Shown: piece by piece, positions 24,790 to 37,489 of the stretch
How positions within the stretch are numbered: position 1 is the stretch's first letter
How the letters are laid out: every line of letters begins with the position of its first letter
From: Isoetes taiwanensis
Taxonomy: Eukaryota; Streptophyta; Lycopodiopsida; Isoetales; Isoetaceae
DNA length: 64,000 bases
Assembly (NCBI GenBank): GCA_021234155.1
Contig: JAJEKV010000018.1
Span: 14,206,925-14,270,924 of the forward strand
Direction: 5' to 3'
Translations under genes and position numbers: made by a program
The notes under the pieces: model-generated
Database searches by the model: none
What the model was told of the DNA's origin: nothing
What the model saw: the letters and a program-made list of their open reading frames with translations, nothing else

Positions 24790-26720
24790 TTGAAGAAGAA
24801 ATCTTTGTTATCATCGTGAAATTTGTTGAATCTTGTTAGAGTTGGAGTCTAACATAGAGAAAATTCCAAGAATTGGCCCGACTAAATAGGTAATTTTGCT
24901 TATTTATGGATTTTGATGGTGGTATCCTCAAGACAATGTGGCATCTTCTGGCATTTATTCTTGGGGATATAATAGTTGTAGCGGCTAAAGTAGGAAAGAA
25001 TTTCATCTTAAGCGATAATCTTGCTTCAATAGCAGCGGTAAAGGTAATTGCGGGGCCTTCAAGCAAGAAATCACTTTGTGATGATATTGTCATCTTTGGG
25101 GGCTTTCAGCATGCGGGCAAACTCTCGGAAGATATCGGGCCAAGAGTGAAGACGCAGTCTGACTTAGAGATCAAGCCTCTTTGGAGCTTAGAAATTTTTA
25201 AACACGGAGCTTTGCCGTATTGCTTGAGGAGGCAAGTGTGGCAGGGTGCTATGGGGAAGTGTGCTATTGGAACACTTAATTTGAGGGTAATTCAAGAAGA
25301 TGAGCTTGAGAAGGATGCACTTGTAATTTGTGCCCTATCACGGTAATCAATGCAAGTGAAGACAAGCGGTAAGAAATCAAAGGTAAACAAAAAGGGTCTA
25401 GATAGGGTATTATGTTTTGGTGATTTGTTTAAGAAGACAATACTTTTGTTACTAAATTCTTTGATAGTTGGAAGGATATCTTTTCTTAGGATTATTGGGT
25501 TGGTTGGTGACAGCAAAAGATTTGTGAGTTTAAATCAGGATCAAGGAGGTATGAAACCTGTTATACAAAGCTAAGAAGGAGTAATGCTTCTTTACTGCGG
25601 TTTTAATCTGGAAAAGTTATACTAAAATGAATCTCGTGTGTGTGATTAGAAATTGAATCTGAGTGGCTTTATCTTGCATTGTTCTGTGAAAAGAAAAACA
25701 AGACCTGATTTACTTAGATTGCGCAAGAATCACAAAGCAGCCACTATCAAAGGTACTATCAATGCCATTTACGGAAAGTCATCTTGTGGCGGGGAAAGAA
25801 ATTACTCATTCTTAGATTTTTAATCAAATAAGCATCAAGGGAAAGTGATCAGCCAAAAACTTCATTTATCACGCAGCAGGAACATTTACCATGAAAAATA
25901 CCGACATTGTGGTCCGATGAATGCATCTGCAACATTCCAAGAGCCATGGATACAATCTTTAGAGAAATGCGTAAATACTTTTAGTGTATTTATTTTTTAG
26001 ATGACCTTTGTTTGGGGAACTATACGGAAAAACATTTTGATATGCTTTAACCTTGCTGTTTTGATTTGTGTGAAAAGGGAGGAGTAAGTTTGAACCCCAA
26101 AGTGTATTTTTGCATGGAGTCTGAGGGAAGTACTTGGGCATGTAGTGTCTCGGCGAATTCAAATATCGAAGTAAGGTTGAGAAGCTCTGAGGAAATTAGC
26201 ACCTCCAGAAACTCTCAAGCAGGTTAAAAGCTTCATGGAGATGACCAGCTTCTTGGGAATGTATGTCCTCATTTTCCCACTATGAGCTAATTTCTAACTT
26301 ACAAAGGTTGAAGTGTCTCGGAAGTGAAACAAACATAATATCCTAATAGTAGATTACTGGAATGCGAACAATGCAAGACTCTTTTGAGCCAAGATCGCTG
26401 ATGCACCCATTTGCAAGTCACTATCCTCGCAAAGCTTCCTGATCTAGAAGCCCTTCAAAGCTTATATACTCGGTGTTACAAAAAGGCAACGTATTAGTTT
26501 TATGCTACGCGAAAGGACATAATTGCTTTTACCCAAGCAGATAATGATGCGATACTGAATTGAATAGCCGAGGTTGGAGAAAAGTCACGGCTGACCTTGA
26601 TGTCTTGATAGAGAGACAAGGACATCTTCTCCGGAACAATAGAGGTGCAAGTATTCATGAGACAAATCCTTTCTCTCCTCTTTTGCAAAAAGCAGCCAAA
26701 GGCTTGGGGTGTGCGGGTGG
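24790..26720 (+). pseudogene. aRNH-RT-RNH remnant of F1-b pol
   Basis: aRNH at about 24880-25330: a 146-residue frame (24906-25346) starts MDFDGG, the first catalytic Asp motif, but drifts out of frame; AVKVIAG and SDLEIKPLW recall ALIAGLQ and AMLELKNFETW. RT at about 25380-26220 keeps NQISIKESDQPKTSFIT (25826-25875) in pieces. RNH at 26222-26700 keeps QVKSFMEMTSFLGMY (26217-26262), KPFKAYI.GVTK (26450-26490) and QVFMRQ (26648-26665), so VTK and MRQ replace the TDAS and TDH catalytic motifs, as in the other copies. Confidence 0.7.
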
Positions 26721-28095
26721 GCTGTAAAATCAGGCTTTATTATTCGCGTAAGGTGCATTAAAATTGTTGAGAATCCGACTCCTATCACACATGTGTTGTT
26801 TGAGCATGAAGATCAAGATGATTTATATAGTAGTGACAATCTAACAAACTGATTTCTTTTTTGATAGAAAATATGGTAGCAATTTGGCATGAAACTATCT
26901 TAAAAACAATGAGTTTGCCCAAGAATTTGAGTGGCGATCAAGAAAGAAAGATTCAAGGACAAGTCACAAAAAGTTGAGGCTAATTGAAGGATCACAGCCT
27001 GGATGGCGAGAAGAGTCCACATTGAGATGTCGGCTGGATGGCCGAAATGGTGAAGCATGTCACGAGGGAGTTTGTGGAGGACGCACCTGTGGATACAAGC
27101 GCAAAAAGATCCTAAGGTCGGCGAGGTTACTTTTTGGCCCACTCTTTTTAAAGTTGTTATGAGACTATAAAATGCTGCCATAAATGCTCGGTCTTTAAAA
27201 AACTTTTGCGGCCAGGCTGCCTTGACTGCCACCGCTTTCGCGGCCTTTCCAAATGTGGGGGCTGGATTTTATAGGCCCCGATCCACCTTCTTCAGCTCAA
27301 CGCAGTTTATATTAGTTTACCGATTACTTTTGCAAATGGCGAGGCAATTCGCTGAAACCAATGCTCTAAGCCGCAGGAATTTACATGTAAATATTTGCGT
27401 TTGGCATTCCTTTCAAAACGTTTCGATAGAGGCAGTTCATCAACCATACAATTGCATTACTACTAGCCACCTTGAGGTAAACGCCACCAAAAGTTCATCC
27501 TATACCCTGAAATGTAGCGGGAATCAACTAACAAGACTCTGATATCAATGTCCTCTAGACCATGTTGGTGTTTTCAAAAAGGATTGGCACCTAAAACTCC
27601 ATGATGCACTTTGGGCATCTGAACTACCATCAAAGTGGCTACAAAGCACACTCCCTTCGGTTTGGTATATGGGATAAATTGATCTTGCCTATAAATTAGA
27701 GCTTCCATCACTTCGGTGGCTTATCGATTAATTTGAAATGGATGAGGCTCACAAAAGGCAGTTGTGAGATTGATCTGCGGCTTGAGGAGCATAGATATGA
27801 AATTTGAGAATCTGCGATTGATGAGAAAAAAGGCTAAAGATATTGCGACCTTCAAGCGTACACACAAGTGCGGGGAGTCTTGAAAGCGAGAAGAGTTAGT
27901 GTTGAGTGGAACAAGGCAAGGAGACCACGGCATTCAAATTTGAGAATCTTTGGGAGGGACCATTTGAGTGATAGGGCCCGACTAGCAAAGATTCCATATT
28001 AGGTACGAAAAGATATTACTTGATGAGAGAATTGATAAAATCCCATCAACAGCACCTAAAAGGTGTGGCAGCAACATGTTGCCCTTGCTTTAATT
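26721..28095 (+). pseudogene. Integrase remnant of F1-b
   Basis: HVLFEHEDQDDLYSSDNLTN at 26792-26850, HEGVCGG near 27058-27081, and FWPTLF and YETIKCCHKC-like pieces at 27133-27190 are recognisable. The core is broken: QFILVYR stands near 27303 where F1 has QFILVATDYF. The end at 28050-28095 (AP-KRCGSNMLPLL) aligns with the intact INT end HLKRYWQQHVALAL. Confidence 0.7.
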
Positions 28096-28841
28096 CAGCG
28101 AAATCTTTATGGTAAAGATGTAGCTAGGTTTGAATTGGTCATTCTTTGAAGAAAATAAAGAAAAAAGCGAGAAAAAAGCAAGAGAAATATGAAAAAAGAA
28201 ACCCATTAGGGTAAGCGAAAAATCAATTAAGCCTATCTTAGTAAGATCTAGTTACGCTTTTGAAGTTATTATCAGGTGTACTTGAGTTTCTAGAAGTGTT
28301 GCAAGTACTAAAAGTACGTGCGAGGTTGTATGATCAACGGTGAATTAATACTGATCATAGTTCCATGCTTGGTGCATAGAACATATCATTCACATCTCTT
28401 CACTACATTACATTAATTCCTCATCGCTCGCGGAGTTGCTGCCATCACCTCCACACGACAACTTCAAAACTTTAAGCTAACAAGCTTTATCTTCACATGC
28501 GCAGTGCATCTCTATTTCGTCCATTTGTCATCTGATCAAGTTGACCTCATTACATGCGAAAACCCCTACATCTTCATAAGTTTCCCAAATTTCTTTGTCA
28601 TACTACCATCTGCTGACTTCTGCGCCAAGAGATTTATTTTTCCATCTTGAGTTCATCACGAAAGAAACATCATTCATATATACATTCATAATGCCAAATC
28701 TATCACTTTTCAAATCCATATCACGAGTCATTGAGTTGCCAACCATATTTCTCTATTAGCAACATTTTGGGTATATCCAGGAGTACCAAGCTTGGCTAGT
28801 CAAAGGGCTGGTAGACCAGCCTTCTCTTTTAGTTTGGCATA
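28096..28841 (+). other. F1-b 3' untranslated region
   Basis: No gene. Collinear with the reverse complement of 46087-46817. An A-rich purine tract (AAGAAAATAAAGAAAAAAGC...) lies at 28149-28200, about 640 bases before the LTR. The boundary itself (AGTTTGGCATA before TGCTGCC) is not purine-rich. Confidence 0.55.
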
Positions 28842-31323
28842 TGCTGCCATGCCATGGCAGCATGGAAAACCAACACATATTTACCTGTATCCTCTCGATT
28901 TGATTCAGTTTACCAAGACATTAAGGAAATGCTTCACTAGCATACATCAAAGTTTGAAGAGCAAAGGAAGGACGATTGACTCAAGTCACTCAAGAGAACA
29001 CAAAGAGGTCAAACAAGCAAGGAAGTGAAAGAGAAAGAGGAGAAAAGAAGACCCTAGAAGAGCATTCCATGGTATGCTTAACTATTTGTGATCTTGGCAT
29101 CACTTTGGCATTTTGATTCCCTTTCCCATTTATTCCACCATCCTAAATACCATTGAACCTTGACTCCTTGCTCATATACATCCCAAAGTCAAGCGACGTA
29201 GAAAGTTCTCTCTAGTCAAAATACACCTTCATGAAACACCACTTGCCTCATCATCCACTAGTTCAAAGCGACTTGACTTGGTCATAATTTTTATCATGAA
29301 GTCAGCATCTCATTCAACTTGAGCAAAAGAGTAAGAAAAGAAGGTTGCAAAAAGATTCTAAGGGAAATGCTCAAAATTCAAATGTGCTTAGGGAGAGGCC
29401 TTAAAGTTGCCCCATAAAATTTTTTGGCTCCTATGAGCAATTGATGTGCCAAGTCATTCTACACTCACTTCACATGCCAAGAATCATCATACCCCATCAC
29501 CATTCTAGCCATTTCATGTCAAACTCTCTCTCATTCAAATCAAAATTCATGTGTCAAAGCACATTGAACTATCATTGTTGCCACATCACCTTTGACACCC
29601 CATCACTCCACACACATCATCTCCCACATCGACAAAATTTTGGCTAGAGAGAATTTTCAAATTCAAAATTAAGATAACCGTCATCATTCCCATTAGCGTC
29701 ACACCACCTAGCTTGTCATCACTTTCAAATGCCACTTCATCCATTCTTAAGCTCATTTTGTCTAATTCAAGAGCTCTATTGTGAAAGATCCCAGAATATT
29801 ATAGAGTACAAAAAGATTCCCTAGGAAAAAGTTTTTGAGTATTTTAGAAATTATAGATGTTTCCTAAGGAATGCGTGCCATAGAGCTTAAGAGTGCAAAA
29901 TTTTCCTATCTACCCCCCCAGCCTAATTTCTCTTTCGGCCAATCTCCCACGCGTGGAACATCGGGCGTGTGGAGGCGGTTGAAATCTGCGGATCCCGTGG
30001 ACATTGCTGCAATGTCCCGAGAGAAAAGAATGGATTTTTTCCCAACCCTTATATACTTGTCTCCCCAAATTGATGGGGCTGTGGGATATTGAACTTAGAA
30101 CTATAAAAAACCTAAATCACAGGCATGAGATGCATTCAATCCGGCCAAGCAGACAGGTAAATCACCACCTAAAGCGGCGAATCATCATGTTTTAATTATA
30201 CAAATGCCTAGTGTGAGCTAGAAACTGAGAAAATTGGAGGAAGTAATAGAAGATACTCAGCGGAGCAGAGCATTCTACAAGGGCTTTTCTACGAAGGGAA
30301 GATTCTGAGGGCTTTGAGGCAAGAAGGACTTTGAAAAGCTTTGAAAGAAGGACAGTTTGACAATCTTGAGCTTGATTACGACCTCCTATGTTTACCTTTG
30401 ATTCGAGATTGTGACTCAATTCTCTGGATTTTTTATGTATTACCTATTTGATCCTGTGCCCAGACCTAGAGCTTGGGATATTACGTGTATCTTTTAGGTA
30501 GCGTAGATTAAATTGAAAATCCGACCTTTGTAGCAATTTGTTTAGGTTGCATTGTGACTCTTTCCAAAGCAAATAATTGTTAGAGGCTAGGTGTAGTACA
30601 TATACCGACTATGGTGATATTTATGCGCTGTCTTGCTTGATCTTTAGAGTGCAAAAACCAAATTCTGTCAAAACAAAATTGCAATATACAAGCGGCATTT
30701 CGGATCATGAGGTATTGCACAGCAAGCATGGAGTATAGGAAACAGTGGCGAGTATCAATCACTGCCAAACTAAATATGTGAAACTAGGCAATATACAGTC
30801 TGGCGTCACAGTTTACCTGCTAGAAAATATTTTCTCAGACCATTCTTCTTATAGTCTTAGGCTAAAAATTAGCTCAAAAGCAAAAATTGGAACCCTTTTG
30901 GTCAGAAGAAAAGTTGGCCTGATTGTCTTGGACAAATCGAGGAAGAATATTGTGGTAACTCAGGAAAATTCATTGCGCCAATATGGGTTCAAATTCGACT
31001 TCTTTGTGCTTTGGGGATATTGACAAAATTAATTTGGTCGATTGATCGATCTTGGCCTATCCTAGCACACTCGACCTGTGAGTTTTCTTGATCTGTTAGT
31101 GTCAAGTGTTGAGCATCTTGAGGGAGAGAATACCCACACCCATAGCTAGATCACATTACGCAAGTTATTTTGTGAAGCAGACTTTTTGCCTTGAGGAAAC
31201 ACCTCTAGTAATGAACTTTGTGCACATTTTTTTGGAATCTTTGCACTCCGGAAATTGGATTTGTACCAAGCATTTTGGAGGTTTCAGCCTGCTTGAGGTT
31301 GAAGGTTTGCCGAGTTTCCAACA
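28842..31323 (+). repeat. 3' LTR of F1-b
   Basis: Starts TGCTGCCATG-C-CATGGCAGCA, a 21-nt near-perfect palindrome (28842-28862), and ends GAGTTTCCAACA at 31323. Compared with the 5' LTR its U5 end is more altered (GGAGGTTTCAGCC near 31277-31289), and copia sequence follows after CTTGA. Confidence 0.8.
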
Positions 31324-31328
31324 CTTGA
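31324..31328. repeat. Right target-site duplication of F1-b (CTTGA)
   Basis: Directly follows the LTR terminus CCAACA and equals 20452-20456. Confidence 0.6.
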
Positions 31329-33690
31329 TATACATGTTTGTATAAAACATCTTCTGAGAATATCACATCCTACTAATCACCTTATTTTTATTTTTATAGG
31401 TAAAATTCTATAGTCTTTTAATTAGCTATCATAGCTACAAAGAGAAAACCAATCTCAGCTTTAGCATCAAGCTTTTCACAGAGCTCTATACGGTTTTATG
31501 AACATAAGCCAAGCGACCATAAACCTTAAATTTTCATAATTAATTTACAGACCTTCTCCATACACATTAAATGAGGAATATTCCCTTGCAAGCTTGAGGA
31601 GGGCAACTTATTTTGTATGGTATTGTTGTCAATACAGGCTTCTTCCATAATATGTTTATGATCCATTTTTTATTGGCTTGGCTACATTCATATGATGTCC
31701 TATTTCATCTGCTACACTTCTCTCCATTTGTGGGGAATTGTATCTATGTTAATTGTCTCGATGCCATTTACAACAAAAGGTTTAAACTTGGCTGAAAGAT
31801 ACTCTCCCACCCCTCTGTCGAGATCTTAGCTATACATTTTAATTTCTTACCTGTTTGCCTTTCACGACTGCTTAAAATTTGTTTGAAGGCTATCAAAGCA
31901 GGAATTTGTTGGCTATATCTGTTATTTCTCTGTGTCATCTGTGAATGTGATAGAATACACACTTTGTTTGTCCCCTTCCTCCTGACATTTAAAGTCCCAC
32001 ATAAATTATGTTTAATTCAGTATCTCTTACTTTTTTTCTTTGCTTTCTGAGAAAAGGTAATCAATAGCATTTACCCTTAGCATGCACCCTTCCACATATA
32101 TGTCCCTTTTCACGATTTCATATTGAATAGAATCTAACTCTTACTTTACTTTGATTGTTTGAATGAGTACATGAGCCTGGTCGGTTAATACCATAGCTCA
32201 AATTCAGATATATTAAAAACAATACAGATGGGCTGTGTATGATCAACAGCGAAAAAGTCTACCAACTCTTTTGCAGCATGAAACTTAATTTTATTATCAA
32301 AACAAATATTACAACCATCATCATCAAAGAAGATGATGACTTTGTAGCCAAGTCTACTAACTGACTAAAAGCTGATAATAGATTTTAATAATGCCAGGTA
32401 CACAAAACATTTTTGTTGATATCCTACAAGATTTCCGTAAAATCCATAATTGCAGCAGCCCTCTTCATGCACTGTGTGTGTCTCTTTTCACTGCCTATCA
32501 CTACCTCCTTTGCCAAGGCTCCATTTTCTACTTGGACACTCTAAGCTTCTCCCTTGTTCCCAAGTTTTTAGAAACAGCTTCAGTGAGTGAATTTCACGAT
32601 CTTTGGCTCCACTATCAACTACAAGAGCATGAATAACTTATTAGTATTGACTTTATCTTCAAATGGTGTTATAGTTTCTCCATCTTCATCTATGATTTTT
32701 CGGTTTTGGCTCACCTCTTGTCTGATAAAAGGTGCTAGCGGTTTCTTTCCTCCTCCTCGACCTCTACCCACCTTTCAGAACTACCCTTCACTCTTCCAAA
32801 TTCCTTAGGTGTAGGACATTTAGAAAGCAGATGTCCTTGGCCACCACAAGTATAAGCGAGAAAAGAATTCATTTCTTTTGAGCTTAGGGCAATTATTTTT
32901 GACATGAAGCTGGAAAACTCATGACAAAAATAACAAATAATCCTATCGACCTTTTTTTCTTGTTTTTACCCGGCATACAAAATTTGGAAGTTTCTTCTTG
33001 ATTTCCTTTGGTCACTTTTTCATACATACCTTCTAATGATAGTTTGACTTCTTCGTTTCGCGGCATTTCCTGTCAACAATAACTAGTTGTTGTTCGTATC
33101 TCTAATACCCTTGCAATTGCCAAAACACGGTACCTATCGATTGAGCTCTCGAGATCACCTCCTAGATCGGCCACTATATTGTCAAAATTTGTAAAAATTT
33201 GGCATCATCCTCCTCATGCAATTTAAGATTTAGGAGTTCTTTATCGATGCATCAGACGTGAGAAGTTTTCCTCAAAATGCTTTAAGCATGAACAACCACA
33301 TCTCTCTAGGACTCTTATTTCTCAACTTGAGTCCTAATTGTAGGACTAACCTTTGACAATAATCCCTTGTGCTTCTTTGAGCCAGCCCAAATTTGGTGAA
33401 GCTTTTCCGATCTTGTGATTGCATGCACACTAGTAATATCTGCATCTCCTCACGAGACATACTGCGGTGGATGGGCATTAACTCTTACCTTGCCAGTTGC
33501 ACATTTACTCACCGCACTACTATCCCAGCTGACATTAGGGTCAACAAAATCCACAAATCTTCAGCTTCAAGTATATGCTTTCTGACATCCTTCCGGATGC
33601 AGTCAGGTACTATTTATAGACTTCAACGGTAGCGAAGGCCGACACCAAATGGTAGACATGTCAACTATGAATGAGCCAAAAAGCAAGCAC
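31329..33690 (-). pseudogene. Copia gag-protease-integrase remnant
   Basis: Read from the right: gag (about 32880-33600). A CCHC knuckle at 32806-32860 reads YTCGGQGHLLSKCPT. The protease active site VVDSGA lies near 32602-32625. The integrase core has FKQI...RERQTGKKLKC in the minus frame 31768-31962, matching the copia VERQTGKKIKCLRSDRGGEY block. Each part is recognisable but frames are broken. It continues across F1-b into RT at 20451. Confidence 0.8.
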
Positions 33691-33707
33691 CTTTCACGAT
33701 GCATATA

Positions 33708-34329
33708 TGAGAATATGCAACAAAGATTTAACTCAAGATATTTATCAATCCGCAATAATCCCCAAAGGAAAATCTCAACTAGCTTCTGCATTAAACTTTG
33801 GACAAATCTTTGTTCAACCACACATTCAACAATGTATTACCCTTAGTCAACAATAAGGTATACAATTGTTTATCTTGGAACAATGCTTCAAACTTTCAGA
33901 ATAAAGTAGGATATTATTACAGTAGGAAAAACACTGCGAGTAAACGTAGCTTCCTTTACACGATTAAAACCTGGCGCAGGTGAAACAAATCCAGTGAATG
34001 GATCAATCTCTTGATATATAAGTCTGTCGTTTTGCTTGCTCTTATAGCCCACAGGTGCAAACGAGGCTATAAATCTGGACTTAAATAAACTTGCCGATCC
34101 GGAAGAAAGGTCTTGATATATCCCGCAGGCATACCGCGAAAATGGGGTACGACCATTGACTTTTATTGTTCAATGAGTGAGCTCCTCACTTACAATTTAA
34201 ATATGTAACTTCACCATTTAAATTTCACAACCTAATCTCCATTATTCAAGCAGGTGCATCATACGCTTTCACTGCACAGCACCAGGTGAGCTAAGTCATT
34301 ATTATGCAATGATTTTACATTTTCTAACG
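33708..34329 (-). repeat. 5' LTR of the copia element
   Basis: Plus-strand TGAGAATATGCAAC to TTTTCTAACG. The terminal A of the left LTR is G here: the expected AACAGGCTT across the LTR and duplication reads AACGGGCTT, i.e. a CAG read as CGG. The sequence left of the LTR (33690-33707) reads, on the element strand, TATGCATCGTGAAAGGTGC, which may be an altered initiator-Met primer-binding site; this is weak. Confidence 0.8.
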
Positions 34330-34334
34330 GGCTT
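34330..34334. repeat. Right target-site duplication of the copia element (GGCTT)
   Basis: Equals 18032-18036. F2-b pol continues directly after it. Confidence 0.75.
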
Positions 34335-35085
34335 CACATATGGATAAAATGAGGAAGTCAAAAAGCTTATGTGGCATTACGAGTCCATGTGATAGGTATA
34401 TGCTTGCTTTAGGACTTAGAAAACTTTCCTACCCTTGTGTCAACTTAGAAATGGGGCTCCGAGAATATAGGCAAAATTTAGATATACTACATTCTAAAGA
34501 AAGCTTGTCATACCAATAAAATAACTTAGCTTTTACTTTAGATTCTTGGGAGGTACTAGTTTTTGGGGCTTCAACCTGTCTTGAGCAGCAGATACCTTGG
34601 TTGGATACTTCATGATCTAGAGCGTCCTTTTGATGCAAAAGATGCATTTTTGGATTTGAATTGCTCAGAACTCTGCATAGAGAACAAATGTACAGTAATT
34701 CACATAGTTGAGTGGGATGAGAGCCTCAACAAAGATCATCGAGGATACACACCTGAACTCTTAGGCCGGACATTGATTTTAAAATAACATCCATTGCTCT
34801 TTGAAGGTAGCTAGGGCATTCGTCTAGTAAATGGCATTATTTTTCATAGCATATATGTGTCGAGGGTGATAAATGATATCTTTAACGATCTGCTCTTTGA
34901 TGCTATTCGATTAAATCACAATCATATAAGTGATACATGTCTTTTCTCTAGGCATCTAATTTCTCTTCTAAAAAGAGCGAGATATAATCTTTTATGGTAA
35001 CTTTGTTTAGGTCTCGATAATCTATCTGATTCTCCAAAGCACCACTCTTCTTTTAACTTGAATGCATAGAACACAATTAGCATCG
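34335..35085 (-). pseudogene. F2-b right segment: RNH-RT remnant
   Basis: Aligns to about 36374-37110 of F2-c. Visible blocks are the RNH start, the RT thumb (plus-strand CTTTTGATGCAAAAGATGCATTTTTGG at 34626) and the RT core region near 34810-35040. At about 35085 the match stops and integrase C-terminal sequence of F2-c begins, with no LTR, gag or protease in between. Confidence 0.65.
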
Positions 35086-35870
35086 CTGCCCCAGGAGCAA
35101 CACTCTCTTTGGAAGCTTGACTTCAATGCCATAAACTAGATTGAGAAGGCGTATGGGTAGTTCTTGCTTCGCCGTATCTATAAAGCTAAAAAGCATCCTG
35201 ATTTAACATGCCAATCTCTTTGGTTATCATCCACTATTTTTAAAATGCTTTTTCAAAACCTTATTAGTAGCTTATGTGACCATTACCTTGGGGGTAATAA
35301 GAAGAACTCTTGGTATGTTTGACTCTTGGTATGACATTCACAAAGGAGTACCTCCTATCAAAGTGCAATTGTAGGGAATACCAGTACATATATATTCATG
35401 TAAGAACTTTCTTTGTGTAATAGCATTGGCTGGCAAAGGTCATAACCACATACATAGTAAAATATCTGTACTTCCCAATAATGCTTTGATGTTGTCTGCA
35501 GAAGGGGGTTAATAAGAGTGAGGGCATAATCTAATCCCATATTTGGAAAGAGTCCTGGAGAAATGATGGGGTTTAGTGCGGTGGAAGGTATCCTTTTGAA
35601 TATCTCGACATTGTGGCAAGACTTTATAGCGGGTACTCCCTTTTACTTCATCTGATGTATATACAACATTTTGAGAATTTTCTTGTGATTGGTGTCTCAG
35701 TAAAATGGCCTCACATATTCCTTCGTAAACTCTCCTAATGATCGGGGCAGATTCTTCTTCATTGGCACACCTCAAAGAATAGTCCATCCACTGTTGACTT
35801 TACATTAAATATAGTGATCATTTAAATTGCCTACATTTTCTTTAAATCTCCTTTCTTTTCAGTCAGAACT
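35086..35870 (-). pseudogene. Integrase remnant of F2-c
   Basis: Shorter than the ~1.4 kb expected. The core block aligns with the GNGQAESTNK region near 35280-35330 (plus-strand CCATTACCTTGGGGGTAATA). The SDRGT region lies near 35340-35380. The minus frame 35509-35787 keeps RRVYEGICEAILLRHQS, a decayed EACHEGVCGGH HHCC start. The C-terminal module is present only as its first part at 35090-35200. Confidence 0.65.
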
Positions 35871-37489
35871 TTGAGGGCATCTCTTTGTATTGTAGAAAAT
35901 TCTTAATAGGTTGCTGCCAATCACATTTGGGTCTGATTTTCTGTCTGCTGCCAAATAAGCTAAGGCTCCATAAAGTCAACAACTACCTACGCATCCTCCT
36001 TAGTAGTCAGAAAATATAGATAAATAAGGCTGGAATGTATGACTTCAGTGCAATTCTTTAATGAAATATTAAAAAGTTTGTAGCTTACAAATTTTGCTGA
36101 ATTTTTGGTTTGAGTGGCCTTGCAAATAACAGCCCATTTGGATTTTGCTTCATGTAAACGACGAAATCTTCAATAACAGTGACCACAATAAATCAATAGG
36201 GAACATAAGACAGCGGCACTCTTTTCAATGCAGGGGTGTTTTCTTGATTGAACTCCATTGTTTCTTTGGCAAAATATGGTATGCTTGTCTGTAAGATGGC
36301 TGAACCTGCCAAGCTTTCTTAGTGATGTAATATAAACCTCAATGGCATATCCAAATCAGGTTTAAAGAGTAGCCTCACAAATGGACTTTATGAGTAACTC
36401 AAAAGACTCTTGGCAATCTGATGACCATGTGACGGGGACATACTTGCTCTTAGATTTAGAAATCTGCCTATCATGTCGGTTTAGAAATAGGACTTATAAT
36501 GTGAGCAAAATTAGGAATATACATCCTAAAGCTAGTCATGCCAATAAAACTTTTGACTACCTCAAATTCTTGGGGAATTACCAGTTTTGAGGAGCTTCAA
36601 CCTTTTCTTGTGCCACTTGTATACCATTGTTGGACCCTTCATGCCCCAAAAGTTGCCCTTTGGATGCAAAAAAATACATTTCTTTGGATTGAGGTTGACT
36701 CTGATCTACTGCTAAGAGCATATTTTCTCGAGCAATTTCAAATAATTAGTAGGGTGAGATCCTAAGCAAGATCTCAGGATATTTCTGAATTCTTGAGGAG
36801 ACATAGGTCTAAAAAATAACATCCATAGCTCTCTGGAAAGTGGCGGGTCCATTCATTAATCCAAGGCATTCTTTTCATTGCATAAGTTCCCGAGGTAATA
36901 AAAAGAAGGGGTTTTGGTTGAGTCTCTTTCTTAATGCTAATTTGATTAAATCCACGAAATCAGTAAAAAATGGTATACCTCTTTTCACCCTTTCACATAT
37001 AAAGATTTCTTCTAAAAAACCTTAGGGATAAGGTCTTTGATGAACTGTGCAGTCTTTCGATAATTCAATGCTGATTCTTAAAGGCACCACTCTTTTTTCT
37101 AGGTACAATGCAAGATACCCGTGCAGATAATGATTTCATGTATGCATACAACATTTTATCAACTCATCCTTGATTAATCCCATCGGCATTAATTCTTACC
37201 GGTTTTGACGAAACACATCATATGCTTTAATCTTTGATTTCAAATTCTTTCAGCTTTGATACCCGGTGAGCTCGGAATAATCGAGGCAAGGAGCATCCTT
37301 CTCTTCAAAAACATTTGTATACCTTTTCCCCTATTACGATATTCAACGAGGGTTCTAGATCTTACCATTTTGTGATTGTAATCTCTTGATGCCCTTTTCT
37401 TCTGATACATTGATGATTTGAATGGACAATGTAACACCTCCACTAATAAAGTCTTTAATACGGAATGGCTCCTTGAGTTAAATGTGACA
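35871..37489 (-). pseudogene. RT-RNH remnant of F2-c pol
   Basis: RNH and linker at about 35900-36500 and RT at about 36540-37260. Landmarks on the plus strand are CATGCCAATAAAACTTTTGAC (RNH start, F1 GMTSFM...) at 36538, AAGTTGCCCTTTGGATGCAAA (RT thumb) near 36650, and CATTCATTAATCCAAGGCATTC (MPFGLMNA block) at 36850. No open frame of useful length; catalytic residues cannot be assigned. Confidence 0.7.

Larger units (their letters stand above)
20457..31323 (+). mobile_element. F1-b: Ty3/gypsy retrotransposon, family F1, both LTRs present
   Basis: Plus-strand element of 10.87 kb: 5' LTR 20457-22905, decayed primer-binding site, gag, PR, aRNH, RT, RNH, INT, 3' untranslated region and 3' LTR 28842-31323. 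It is inserted in the copia element between its INT and RT regions. All frames are broken, but domain order is complete and collinear with the array units. Its RT-RNH junction keeps about 16 bases (26193-26208) that both array units lack. Confidence 0.85.
18037..34329 (-). mobile_element. Ty1/copia retrotransposon, split by F1-b
   Basis: Minus-strand element with LTRs of 620 bp (18037-18656) and 622 bp (33708-34329), flanked by GGCTT. Without the F1-b insertion (20457-31323 plus one 5-bp duplication) it is about 5.4 kb, the usual copia size. Order from the right: gag, CCHC knuckle, protease, integrase, then after the insertion RT and RNase H. That is the Ty1/copia order with INT before RT. 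All frames are broken. It sits in the RNH region of F2-b. Confidence 0.85.

Noticed and set aside
25-28000. Reading the broken frames of F1-a, F1-b, F2-a and F2-b as proof of great age
   Set aside because: Breaks coincide with CAG/CTG sites that differ even between the near-identical array units, so decay cannot be separated from sequence error.
29400-29720. CATCACC/CACATCA-rich stretch as a microsatellite gene feature
   Set aside because: It is the U3 short-repeat region of an F1 LTR, found in every F1 LTR in the window.
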